A DNA stretch of 37,605 nucleotides, taken from the NCBI GenBank assembly GCA_016782485.1, contig JADHYK010000004.1, positions 1-37,605 of the forward strand, written 5' to 3'. Below, piece after piece: positions 28,825 through 37,403 of the stretch (position 1 is its first letter; every line of letters begins with the position of its first letter). The DNA is from Candidatus Omnitrophota bacterium (GTDB lineage: Bacteria > Omnitrophota > Gorgyraeia > Gygaellales > Profunditerraquicolaceae). The notes beneath the pieces were generated by a model. The model was not told the DNA's origin. It did no database searches and saw nothing but the letters and a program-made list of their open reading frames with translations. Made by a program: the position numbers and the translations under genes.

Positions 28825-29815
28825 TGCCTTTAATAACTAATTCGATGCGTAAAACCAAAATGCGTTGCAAGTTGCAGGGTATGCCTTGTGGGCAAAACCT
28901 TGCGGCGTCTTTCTCGGTAGTAACTAATATATTGATATTTCTCCTCTTGGATTCCTCGGCTATCCTTTTGAACTCTTCTTCTGAGTAGTTATAATGATCC
29001 GGGAATCTAAAGCATAAAGCGGCCTTAATATCAAGATTTTCAATTAATTTCTCAAATGAAGCCGGGTCAGCGATGCCGCAAAATAAAGTTACGCTCTCCC
29101 CTTTTAAGCTGTCTGTATTTAATAATTCATCGGGATTATTAAAATCATAAAACCCTGCCGGCCTATGGATTGACTCGCAAATCAATGCCCGTGGATTAAT
29201 CCTGTTCAGGAACCTTTTTAACTCATCGCTGCCCCTGCTCAAGTTGGTTTTAGTCAGGACAAAGATATCGGCGCGCTTAAGCCCGGAAAGCGGCTCGCGC
29301 AAGATTCCTCTGGGCAAAAGATGCCTGTTGCCAAAGGGGTTAACCGCATCAATAGTGACAATCTCCAGGTCCTTACGCAAACGCCACTGCTGAAACCCGT
29401 CATCCAATATAACCGTATCCGCCGCATAATCTTTTATCGCCTGCCTGGCACCCCGTATTCTATCGGCACCAACGATAACCGCAGTATCTTTTAGTTTCTG
29501 CTGGAGCATAAAGGGCTCATCGCCGCTTTTATACCCCCGGCTCAATATCGCCACCTGCCTGCCCTCACCCTTAAGACGCCTGGCGACGTATTCGACGAGG
29601 CTGGTTTTGCCGGTCCCCCCCAGGGTAATATTGCCTATGCTGACAACTCTGCACTCAAGGCGCACGGCGGATAAGCGGGAAAAGAAAATTATAATTTTTA
29701 CGGCAGCGGCGTAAACAAGAGAGAGTAGAAATAAAAAAAACTTTGTAAGCGTATAAACTCCCCCCTGCTTTTTGCCGGTTGCCAAATTATAAAGAAAACC
29801 TTTTGTATTATTCAC
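28775..29815 (-). CDS. lpxK: Tetraacyldisaccharide 4'-kinase
   Basis: 346 aa; VVSIGNITLGGTGKTSLVEYVARRL Walker A, ILSRGYK, VILDDGFQQWRLRKDLEIVTIDA. Confidence 0.94.
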   Translation of the reverse strand: MNNTKGFLYNLATGKKQGGVYTLTKFFLFLLSLVYAAAVKIIIFFSRLSAVRLECRVVSIGNITLGGTGKTSLVEYVARRLKGEGRQVAILSRGYKSGDEPFMLQQKLKDTAVIVGADRIRGARQAIKDYAADTVILDDGFQQWRLRKDLEIVTIDAVNPFGNRHLLPRGILREPLSGLKRADIFVLTKTNLSRGSDELKRFLNRINPRALICESIHRPAGFYDFNNPDELLNTDSLKGESVTLFCGIADPASFEKLIENLDIKAALCFRFPDHYNYSEEEFKRIAEESKRRNINILVTTEKDAARFCPQGIPCNLQRILVLRIELVIKGNDKERFDNRLLTLQPL

Positions 29816-30227
29816 CGATTATCTGGACTATAAGCTCGCGTTTGCGCGGGCGGTTATCAAACTCCGCCAGGACCACCTGCTGCCAGGTACCCAATAAAAG
29901 CCTCCCCTTTTCAAAAGGCACAAGCAGGGCCGGCCCGGTAAGAGCGGCGCGCAGATGGCTGAAACCGTTGGCATCGCCCCAAGTCTGGTCGTGATGATAA
30001 TGCTTGCTGCGCGGGATAATTCTTTCATACAACTCCTGCATATCCTTTGTCAAACCCGGCTCATATTCAAAGGTAGTTATGGCTGCAGTTGAACCGACCA
30101 CAAAGACGTTCAGCATCCCCTTTTTTAGTTTTGATGCCGCAACCATCTCGTTTAACCGGCCGGTGATATTGATCAAATCGGGATTACCTTTAGTGTCAAA
30201 ATTCACTCTTTCGTTGATTATTTTCAT
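29808..30227 (-). CDS. YjbQ/UPF0047 family protein
   Basis: 139 aa; GMLNVFVVGSTAAITTFEYEPGL, HYHHDQTWGDANGFSHLRAALTGPALLVPF...LGTWQQVVLAEFDNRPRKRELIVQI. Confidence 0.9.
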   Translation of the reverse strand: MKIINERVNFDTKGNPDLINITGRLNEMVAASKLKKGMLNVFVVGSTAAITTFEYEPGLTKDMQELYERIIPRSKHYHHDQTWGDANGFSHLRAALTGPALLVPFEKGRLLLGTWQQVVLAEFDNRPRKRELIVQIIGE

Positions 30228-30235
30228 TGTCCGTG

Positions 30236-30304
30236 GGATCCTTCGTCGCTTTGCTCCTCAGGATGAGCAGCTGAAATTATAGAAAATTTATCGGCTGCTC
30301 ATTC
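30236..30304 (+). repeat. Copy f (variant/truncated) of the dispersed intergenic element
   Basis: GGATCCTTCGTCGC...CTCAGGATGAGCAGC...GCTGCTCAT; second stem ATGAGCAGC (30263-30271)/GCTGCTCAT (30294-30302) overlaps the stop of the next gene. Confidence 0.55.
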
Positions 30305-31024
30305 CGAGGAGATACAAGAAAGGTTTCTTTCAATAAATGCGATTAGCTTCTTTTGAACGGGGCCGGGAAGATTGCGAAACTCAACGCCCATGCCGGGATG
30401 AAACTGCGGCTGGACCTGTTTATCGGAAAGCCAGACTACCAGCGCATCTAACTGCAGCTCTTCATGTTTGGACGGCAGGCGTAAAACCAGGACCACCTTA
30501 TCCTGGAGCTTAAACTTATCGCAACCGTAAACGTAGGCACCGACGGCGCTGAAATTCAATATATCCACTTTAAAAGCGGGGGCGCTTTTATCGTATCCTG
30601 ACCTCAACTCTGCCTTGATATCAATAGGCAGGCGCTTAAACCGGCGCCGCAGCTGAAGCTTCTGTATGTGCTCAATGTTCTGGTCTTCCTTAAAGCTCTT
30701 TATCGCCAGCTCCTCGGTGGCAAAGTCTTCGATTGCCTTGTCTATGCCGGAGATAGAAAAGATACTCTTAAGCTGTGCCGGGACATTACTGAACTTCATC
30801 CTGCCCTTATTATTGATTACCTCTTTATAGGCTATAACAATCACCGAGACCCCCATATAGTCTACAAAATCCACCGCCTCAAAATTGCAAAGTATATCCT
30901 TGTAGCCTTCATGGACGCAATTACCGACTATTTCAACAAGGATTGCCGCATTTACGTCTATGCGGCCGGCTAAATCCAGCACAATAACATCATCAACTCT
31001 TCTGGGCCTGATCTGCATTGACAT
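30299..31024 (-). CDS. STAS-PilZ two-domain protein (putative c-di-GMP-responsive)
   Basis: 241 aa; N-terminal STAS (VIVLDLAGRIDVNAA...ILCNFEAVDFVDYMGVSVIV); C-terminal PilZ with RRRFKR and LNFSAVGAYV motifs. Confidence 0.82.
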   Translation of the reverse strand: MSMQIRPRRVDDVIVLDLAGRIDVNAAILVEIVGNCVHEGYKDILCNFEAVDFVDYMGVSVIVIAYKEVINNKGRMKFSNVPAQLKSIFSISGIDKAIEDFATEELAIKSFKEDQNIEHIQKLQLRRRFKRLPIDIKAELRSGYDKSAPAFKVDILNFSAVGAYVYGCDKFKLQDKVVLVLRLPSKHEELQLDALVVWLSDKQVQPQFHPGMGVEFRNLPGPVQKKLIAFIERNLSCISSE

Positions 31025-31025
31025 A

Positions 31026-32306
31026 TTATTCTATTATACCACAAAATTGCGCTAAATTCTGCGCATTCCTTATGGTTGCACCCTGGTTCTGTAGGAGGAC
31101 TCCCCTGGCGCGGCTGCCCAATTCCAGGCAGCGCCGGGGATCACTCAGGAGGCCCTCTATATTTTTCTCTAACTCCCCTTGATTAGCCACCGCTATTGCG
31201 GCATCAGTTTTCATGAACAAGCAGGCAATATCGTGAAAATTCGACATGTACGGCCCGAATAAAATCGGCTTTTCCAGAAACGCCGGCTCCAGGATATTAT
31301 GCCCACCCTTATTGACCAGGCTGCCCCCCACAAAAACTATGTCTGCTACAGCGTAATAATTTACCAGCTGCCCCACGCTGTCTAAAATAAATACGGCCTT
31401 GGGGGCTTGGATGCTTGAGGCCTGCTGGTCTAACCGGCTGAGCATCATCGGCTTAAAACCGTATTTAACGATCAGCCCCTCTATTTCGCCGGCCCGCTCC
31501 GGATGGCGGGGGGCAATAAGCAGCTTCAGGCCAGAAAAGGCCTGCGCTAACCTGCTGTAAACCTGCAATAAAGCTTCCTCTTCGTGCCGGTGAGTTGAAC
31601 CGCAAACCAATAGTTTGTCCGAATGGCCTAATCCCAGGGCCTGCCGGCACCTGATCAACTGCGCAGCCTCCATTCTAAAGCCCGCGGCATCAAACTTCAT
31701 ATTCCCGGTTATTTTTATCTTATCCTGGGCAACACCCAAACGCGATAACCTGGCGGCGTCACGTTCGGACTGCATGCAAAACAGGCTGACCTTATCCAGA
31801 ATGGGCTTTAGTAGGAATTTTATTGCCAGGTAGCCCTTCAAAGAACCGTCGGAAATCCTGCCGTTTACCGTTACAACCGCAACCCTCGCGGCATGCAGGG
31901 CGCAAATAAGATTCGGCCAGATTTCGGTCTCGGCGATTACAAACAACGCCGGATTTATTCTTTTAATCAGCTTTTTTACGATAAAACTTAAATCAAAGGG
32001 CAGGTAGGTAACAAAATCTCCTTCTCCGGCGATCCGGACGGCAATTTTATTGCCGGTGGGGGTTACGGTTGAAATTACAAACCTCTTACCGGGAAATATC
32101 TTTCTCAATTCTTCTACCAGCCCTTTAATCGTTACCGCCTCCCCTACGCTTACCGCATGTATCCAGATAGGCCGCTCCAGCTTCAGGCCGGGCGGTAATA
32201 TGCCCAGCCGCCGGGCAAAGCCCCGGTGGAATCTGCGCCTGAATAAATAGGCCGGCAGGGAAACCAGCGCAAAGATTAGAAATATTAAATCATAAATTAT
32301 GAACAT
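31026..32306 (-). CDS. waaA: 3-deoxy-D-manno-octulosonic acid transferase
   Basis: Start at internal Met MFIIYDLIF (removes overlap with xerC stop); IWIHAVSVGEAVTIKGLVEEL, ETEIWPNLI, FVGGSLVNKGGHNILEPAFLEKPILFGPYMSNF. Confidence 0.93.
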   Translation of the reverse strand: MFIIYDLIFLIFALVSLPAYLFRRRFHRGFARRLGILPPGLKLERPIWIHAVSVGEAVTIKGLVEELRKIFPGKRFVISTVTPTGNKIAVRIAGEGDFVTYLPFDLSFIVKKLIKRINPALFVIAETEIWPNLICALHAARVAVVTVNGRISDGSLKGYLAIKFLLKPILDKVSLFCMQSERDAARLSRLGVAQDKIKITGNMKFDAAGFRMEAAQLIRCRQALGLGHSDKLLVCGSTHRHEEEALLQVYSRLAQAFSGLKLLIAPRHPERAGEIEGLIVKYGFKPMMLSRLDQQASSIQAPKAVFILDSVGQLVNYYAVADIVFVGGSLVNKGGHNILEPAFLEKPILFGPYMSNFHDIACLFMKTDAAIAVANQGELEKNIEGLLSDPRRCLELGSRARGVLLQNQGATIRNAQNLAQFCGIIE

Positions 32307-32307
32307 C

Positions 32308-33177
32308 TTAGGCCCTCGGGTGCGCCTTGTCATAAACGCTTTTTAATTTTTCCGTCGTAAGGTGCGTATAAATCTGGGTGGTGGAAAGATTGGCATGCCC
32401 GAGGAGCTCCTGGACGGTCCTCAGGTCTGCCCCCCGGTTTAAAAGGTGCGTGGCAAAAGAATGCCTGAAGGTATGCGGGGAAACACCCGGGTTGATTCCG
32501 GCACGGTTAATATATTTATCAACGATACCCCTTACCCCTCTTGCGGTAATGCGCCCTCCGTTTTTATTCAGGAATACCGCCTCGGACTCTCTTTTCCTAG
32601 CCTTCAGGTACTTTCTCAGAGAGGCGATGGCAATTTCCCCTATCGGGACGATCCTCTCCTTTTTCCCTTTACCCATCACCTTGATAATCCCGCTGATAAA
32701 GTCAAAATCCCGGACATCAAGCGAGACCAGTTCCGAAATCCTCATCCCGGTGGAATAAAACGTCTCCAGTATCGCCCGGTCGCGCAAACCCCGCACGTCT
32801 GTTTCCTCTTTCATAAAGGCGGACTCTATCAGCTTAACCACTTCCTCTTCTGTCATAAACAAAGGCAGGTGTTTATCAAGCTTGGGGCTGGAGACGACAA
32901 GTATGGGGTTTGACTTAAGGTAACCTTCCCGGGTGAGGAATTTAAAAAAACTGCGCAGGGTAGAAATCCGGCGGGCGATGCTGCGGGGCGCAAGGCTCCT
33001 CTCTTTTAATGCCGCCAGGTACTTTCTCAGATACAGGTAATCGATTTTTTCTATTTCGGTTGAGCCGATGAACCTGGCAAAATCCTCCAGGTCCAGCTTG
33101 TAGTTAAGTATGGTATGAACAGAATAGTTCTTCTCGATTTCTAAATAACGGATGAATTTCTCTATATGCCTTTGCAT
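32308..33177 (-). CDS. xerC: Tyrosine recombinase XerC/XerD-like
   Basis: 289 aa; TGMRISELVSLDVRD, SPHTFRHSFATHLLNRGADLRTVQELLGHANLSTTQIYTHL; conserved dprA-topA-xerC neighbourhood. Confidence 0.92.
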   Translation of the reverse strand: MQRHIEKFIRYLEIEKNYSVHTILNYKLDLEDFARFIGSTEIEKIDYLYLRKYLAALKERSLAPRSIARRISTLRSFFKFLTREGYLKSNPILVVSSPKLDKHLPLFMTEEEVVKLIESAFMKEETDVRGLRDRAILETFYSTGMRISELVSLDVRDFDFISGIIKVMGKGKKERIVPIGEIAIASLRKYLKARKRESEAVFLNKNGGRITARGVRGIVDKYINRAGINPGVSPHTFRHSFATHLLNRGADLRTVQELLGHANLSTTQIYTHLTTEKLKSVYDKAHPRA

Positions 33178-33192
33178 CGGCCGCTTGGTGAT

Positions 33193-35157
33193 TTAAGCGC
33201 TTTTTGATTCATCCTGCGGGAGGTCCCTGGAGGTGAATTTACATCGAGGAAAGTTGGAACAGCCGTAGAAAAACCCCCGCCGGGAACGCCGTTCTATAAG
33301 CTCTCCGCCGCAGTCAGCCTGCGGGCATTTAACCCCTGTGGTGATGGATTTGGAATTTCTACACTCGGGAAATCCGGCACAGCTCAGGAACTTGCCTTTA
33401 CGGCCCCATTTGATAATCATCGGCCTGCCGCATTTATCGCAAAGTTCGTCTGTGACAAGCACCTCTTTTTTAATATGCTCCTGGGCAAAATCAAGTCTCT
33501 GCTTGAAAGGTTTATAGAACTCCTGCAGGACTTTGAGCCTGTTGAGTTGGCCCTCTTCGATCTGGTCAAGTTTTTCCTCCAGATTAGCGGTAAATTTTAC
33601 ATCCATAACCCTGGGGAAATACTCGACCAGCAACTCGCAGACCTTAAACCCTAATTCCGTAGCATGAAAATATCCCTTAACCCTGCGCATATAATCGCGC
33701 AGTATCAGAGTGGAAATTATCGGGGCATAAGTTGAAGGCCTGCCGATCCCCTCCTCCTCCAGCACCTTGACCAGGGAGCTGTCCGAGTATCTCGAAGGCG
33801 GCTTGGTAAAATGCTGCGATGGTATCAGGTTAAGCAAATCCAGCACTTCGTCTTCTTTTAGCGCCGGAAGTTCATTTTTCTCCGGGTCTTTGTTGTTCAT
33901 ATTATATACGACGCTGAAGCCGTCAAAAACAAGGGTGCTGCCGGAAGCGCTGAATTGATAATTCTGCACCTGTATATCAACCGAAGTCTGGCGGTAGAGC
34001 GCCGGGGTCATCTGGGAGGCAAGGAAACGGTTAAAAATAAGTTCGTAAAGCCTGTATTGCTCAGGCGCCAAAAATCCTTTTAAGCCCTGCGGAGACATTT
34101 CTATGGAAGTCGGCCTGATAGCCTCGTGGGCCTCCTGGGCAAGCTTTCTTACTTTATAGGTATTGGGGTGTTCCGGCAGATAAGCCTTACCGAACTTCCT
34201 GTTGATATAGTTTCTCAATTCTTTTATCGCTTCTGGGGCGGCGCGCGGAGAATCAGTGCGCATATAGGTAATCAGGCCCACCGGGCCGCTTTGGCCGATA
34301 TCAATGCCTTCATATAACTGCTGGGCTACAATCATAGTCTTTGTGGCGTTGAACCTCAATTTATTGAATGCCTCCTGCTGCAGGGTGCTGGTGATAAACG
34401 GCGGGGGGGAATAGCGTTTTTTCTCGCTCTTTCTTACCTCAAGGACCCTGAATGTTTTATTTTTTAAATCCTTGACGATTACATCCGCCTCGTCTTTGTT
34501 TCTTATCTCGGCCTTCTTGCCATCTATTTTCTCCAATTTTGCCAAAAATTTACTGTCGACTCTTTGAAGCTCTGCCTCTATCTCCCAATATTCGCTGGGG
34601 AGGAAACCCTGAATCTGCTTTTCTCTTTCAACAACCAGCCTCAGGGCCACGGACTGAACCCTGCCGGCACTCAAGCCCCTGCCGATCTTTTTCCAGAGCA
34701 GGGGGCTCAAGAAATAACCTACGATCCTGTCCAGGACGCGCCGGCCAAACTGCGCCTCAATCATCTTATGGTCGAAATTGCGCGGTTTTTTAAAAGCGGC
34801 GCTGACGGCGGCAGGCGTAATCTCGTGGAAGACCACGCGCAGGACTTTTTTCTTCTTGAAAAGTTTATCCTTGAGGTGCCAGCCGATTGCCTCGCCCTCC
34901 CGGTCAGGGTCGGTAGCCACATAAATGCATGTTTTGCCCACTGACTCTTTCTTCAGCAAGGTCACGAGCTTCTGCCTGCCTGCAAGTACGCTGAATTGCG
35001 GCTCAAAGCCGTTATCGATATCCACCCCCAACTTCTTCTGCGGCAGGTCAATAATATGCCCCATGGAAGAAACTACGCTAAAGCCCTCGCCCAGGATCTT
35101 AGCTATTGTCTTTGCCTTGGTAGGCGATTCAACTATAACCAGGTTTTTCTTTTTCAT
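33193..35157 (-). CDS. topA: DNA topoisomerase I
   Basis: 654 aa; LVIVESPTKAKTIAKILG, ATDPDREGEAIGWHL, LITYMRTDSPR; two C-terminal topoisomerase zinc-ribbon-type repeats (CDKCGRPM..CAGFPEC; CPQADCGGEL..CSNFPRC). Confidence 0.96.
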   Translation of the reverse strand: MKKKNLVIVESPTKAKTIAKILGEGFSVVSSMGHIIDLPQKKLGVDIDNGFEPQFSVLAGRQKLVTLLKKESVGKTCIYVATDPDREGEAIGWHLKDKLFKKKKVLRVVFHEITPAAVSAAFKKPRNFDHKMIEAQFGRRVLDRIVGYFLSPLLWKKIGRGLSAGRVQSVALRLVVEREKQIQGFLPSEYWEIEAELQRVDSKFLAKLEKIDGKKAEIRNKDEADVIVKDLKNKTFRVLEVRKSEKKRYSPPPFITSTLQQEAFNKLRFNATKTMIVAQQLYEGIDIGQSGPVGLITYMRTDSPRAAPEAIKELRNYINRKFGKAYLPEHPNTYKVRKLAQEAHEAIRPTSIEMSPQGLKGFLAPEQYRLYELIFNRFLASQMTPALYRQTSVDIQVQNYQFSASGSTLVFDGFSVVYNMNNKDPEKNELPALKEDEVLDLLNLIPSQHFTKPPSRYSDSSLVKVLEEEGIGRPSTYAPIISTLILRDYMRRVKGYFHATELGFKVCELLVEYFPRVMDVKFTANLEEKLDQIEEGQLNRLKVLQEFYKPFKQRLDFAQEHIKKEVLVTDELCDKCGRPMIIKWGRKGKFLSCAGFPECRNSKSITTGVKCPQADCGGELIERRSRRGFFYGCSNFPRCKFTSRDLPQDESKSA

Positions 35158-35253
35158 ATCAATTATACATTCGCGGCAAAAAACTGTGCCATTATGGGCA
35201 TAAATGCACGATCTGGCCGCTCAGTATCAACCATAGGCAAGCCTTAAGGCCTT

Positions 35254-36375
35254 CTAATTCGAGATGACCGTAGGTTGATTTTTTATAAACTGCTTGCCCG
35301 GCAGTTGCTTAATCAGCTTCTTTAACTGCAACTTTAAAAGTATACCAGATATTTTAGGAATATCCATATTTGTTTTTTCCGCTAAGCTATCCAGCTCTAT
35401 AGACTCCTCAGGAATAAGCGAATAGACCTTGTCTTCTTCCTGCTGCATGCCGGTATCCAAAGCAGGGCCAACGGCTGCATTACGGTTATGCTGGCTTTTG
35501 GCGGCAGGACAGATCTGTAAATCCTCCAATATCTCCTCTACGCAGGAGACTAATTTTGCCCCCTGCTTTATAAGGCCGTTGGTGCCGTAGGAAGTCGCTG
35601 AATCGACCTTTCCCGGCAGGGCAAAAACCTCCCTGCCCTGTTCGAGGGCAAAATCAGCGGTAATCAGCGCGCCGCTATTTTGGGCAGCCTCTGCCACTAG
35701 AACCCCCATGCTTAAACCGCTGATGATACGGTTACGCCTGGGAAAATTCTGTCTCAAAGGCGCCATCTCCATGGGAAATTCCGAGACTACTGCGCCGCTT
35801 CGGGAAATTTCCTCTGCTAATCCGGCGTTCTCTTGGGGATAAATGTCGTTGAAGCCGCTACCGATCACCGCGATAGTGCGGCCCCCCTGTTTTAATGCGC
35901 CTTTGTGCGCAGAGGTATCAATACCGCGGGCCATTCCGGAAACTACGGTTATACCCCTTGCTGCAAGGCCGGCGGCAAACCTCTGTGCACAAGCCAACCC
36001 GTAAAAAGAAGCCCGGCGGCTGCCTACGATGGCGATACTGAACCGATCTTCTTCTTTGAAATTACCTTTAAGGTATAGGACAATCGGCGGGCCAGGGATG
36101 GCTTTGAGCCACTGCGGATAATCGGCATCATCCAGGGTAAGGAGCTTAAGGCCTCTTTTTTTAACCGCAGTAAATTCTTTCTCTATATCCTTAGCGGTAA
36201 GCGAACGTATTTTGGCGGCGATCTCGTTTCCGATACCCGATACGGCGGTTAATTTTTCAAGGGGGGCCTCAAATATATTCTGCGGCCTGCCAAAATAACC
36301 GAGGAGCCTGTCCAGCCGGATACTGCCTATGTCAGATACCATATTCAAGCCGACAAGGGCTTCCAGGCGGGTCAT
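35254..36375 (-). CDS. dprA: DNA-processing protein DprA/Smf
   Basis: 373 aa; IAIVGSRRASFYG, VSGMARGIDTSAHKGAL, VAEAAQNSGALITADFALEQGREVFALPG; C-terminal winged-helix region. Confidence 0.95.
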   Translation of the reverse strand: MTRLEALVGLNMVSDIGSIRLDRLLGYFGRPQNIFEAPLEKLTAVSGIGNEIAAKIRSLTAKDIEKEFTAVKKRGLKLLTLDDADYPQWLKAIPGPPIVLYLKGNFKEEDRFSIAIVGSRRASFYGLACAQRFAAGLAARGITVVSGMARGIDTSAHKGALKQGGRTIAVIGSGFNDIYPQENAGLAEEISRSGAVVSEFPMEMAPLRQNFPRRNRIISGLSMGVLVAEAAQNSGALITADFALEQGREVFALPGKVDSATSYGTNGLIKQGAKLVSCVEEILEDLQICPAAKSQHNRNAAVGPALDTGMQQEEDKVYSLIPEESIELDSLAEKTNMDIPKISGILLKLQLKKLIKQLPGKQFIKNQPTVISN

Positions 36376-36376
36376 T

Positions 36377-36901
36377 TTATTTAACCCTGCGGGGTCGTGG
36401 AGGCGGGATAATTTTCAGTATCCTCTGCGCAACTTCGGCGATAGAAATCCCGGAGGTGTTAATTGTCCTGTCTGCCAGGGCATAATAAGGTGCGCGTAAT
36501 TTCAGTAAAAGCCCTATCTGTTTTTTCTGGTCGCGCACGTTTAATAAGGGCCGGTGCTTATAACCGGATGTCCTCTTTAATATCACATCGGGCGTGGCGG
36601 TCAGGCAAAGAATAGTCCCCGTCTTCTTCATTATCTCTATATTATCCTTATCGCTAACTATGCCGCCGCCGCAGGCCACCACGAAATTCTTCTCTGCCGA
36701 GACCTCTTTTAGAGCCGCTTTTTCTGCTTTGCGGAAATAAGGCTCTTTTTTCCTGGCGAATATATCCGAAATAGCGCACTTTTCTTTTAATTCAACCAGT
36801 TCGTCGAGGTCAACAAACTGCCATTCTTTCCTGCGGGCAACTTCCCTGCCCGCTGCGGTTTTACCGGTACCCATGAACCCCACTAAATAAATATTCCCCA
36901 T
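36377..36901 (-). CDS. aroK: Shikimate kinase
   Basis: 174 aa; IYLVGFMGTGKTAAGREVA Walker A, FVDLDELVE, VACGGGIV, GYKHRPLL. Confidence 0.93.
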   Translation of the reverse strand: MGNIYLVGFMGTGKTAAGREVARRKEWQFVDLDELVELKEKCAISDIFARKKEPYFRKAEKAALKEVSAEKNFVVACGGGIVSDKDNIEIMKKTGTILCLTATPDVILKRTSGYKHRPLLNVRDQKKQIGLLLKLRAPYYALADRTINTSGISIAEVAQRILKIIPPPRPRRVK

Positions 36902-36917
36902 GATTATGCGTTTGCCC

Positions 36918-36943
36918 CGCCGCCCTCACTGACTCGGGCGGCG
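36918..36943. repeat. GC-rich hairpin immediately upstream of aroK
   Basis: CGCCGCCC (36918-36925)/GGGCGGCG (36936-36943), within a larger stem with outer CGTTT/AAACG arms. Confidence 0.7.
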
Positions 36944-36959
36944 CGCTAAACGGTGCTCC

Positions 36960-37010
36960 TTATTCGTCGCACCAGCGCCCCATGAACCCGACTAAATAAA
37001 TATTACTCAT
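36960..37010 (-). pseudogene. 16-codon mini-ORF duplicating the aroK N-terminus (MSNIYLVGFMGRWCDE*)
   Basis: Minus strand ATGAGTAATATTTATTTAGTCGGGTTCATGGGG... nearly identical to the aroK start ATGGGGAATATTTATTTAGTGGGGTTCATGGG. Confidence 0.7.
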
Positions 37011-37016
37011 AAGGAT

Positions 37017-37079
37017 AAGGATTAGGTTAAGGGCGGGAAGGGTAAAGACCGAACCCCAACCTTAACCTAATCCTTTTTT
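37017..37079. terminator. Long inverted repeat with flanking T-run downstream of spoVG (terminator-like; T-run is on the + strand)
   Basis: AAGGATTAGGTTAAGG (37017-37032)/CCTTAACCTAATCCTT (37060-37075), 16 bp perfect stem, 27 nt loop, + strand T-run just after. Confidence 0.55.
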
Positions 37080-37084
37080 GAATA

Positions 37085-37351
37085 TTACTGATTGTAGGCG
37101 TTAATCACTAAATCAGTCAACTCCTGAAGCACTTCCTTGGAGTTAAGAGTAACGGTGTTATACCAACGGCCGTCCTTCCCCTGATGCCGCGGCATACCCA
37201 GAAACAAGCCGTCCTTCCCCTCCACGATGCGCAGGCCCTTGATTACCCAATCGCCGAGAGCTATATCTACAAAGGCCTTAAGCTTTGACTCTCCGTCAAC
37301 CTTATAAATCCGGCTGACTTCCAAATTCTGCTGCTGGAGCATTGCAATCAC
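37085..37351 (-). CDS. spoVG: SpoVG-family RNA/DNA-binding regulatory protein
   Basis: 88 aa; KLKAFVDIALGDWVIKGLRIVEGKDGLFLGMPRHQGKDGRWYNTVTLNSKEVLQELTDLVINAY. Confidence 0.92.
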   Translation of the reverse strand: MIAMLQQQNLEVSRIYKVDGESKLKAFVDIALGDWVIKGLRIVEGKDGLFLGMPRHQGKDGRWYNTVTLNSKEVLQELTDLVINAYNQ

Positions 37352-37403
37352 CCCCTTTTATCTTTAATAGACGCAAAGAGGGCGATTTTCTCACCTATTA
37401 TTT

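Noticed and set aside
32308-33177. Tyrosine recombinase as a mobile-element integrase
   Set aside because: Sits in the conserved dprA-topA-xerC housekeeping arrangement with no att-like repeats or cargo; best read as XerC.
37085-37351. SpoVG as evidence of sporulation
   Set aside because: SpoVG homologues occur in non-sporulating bacteria; no other sporulation genes are present.
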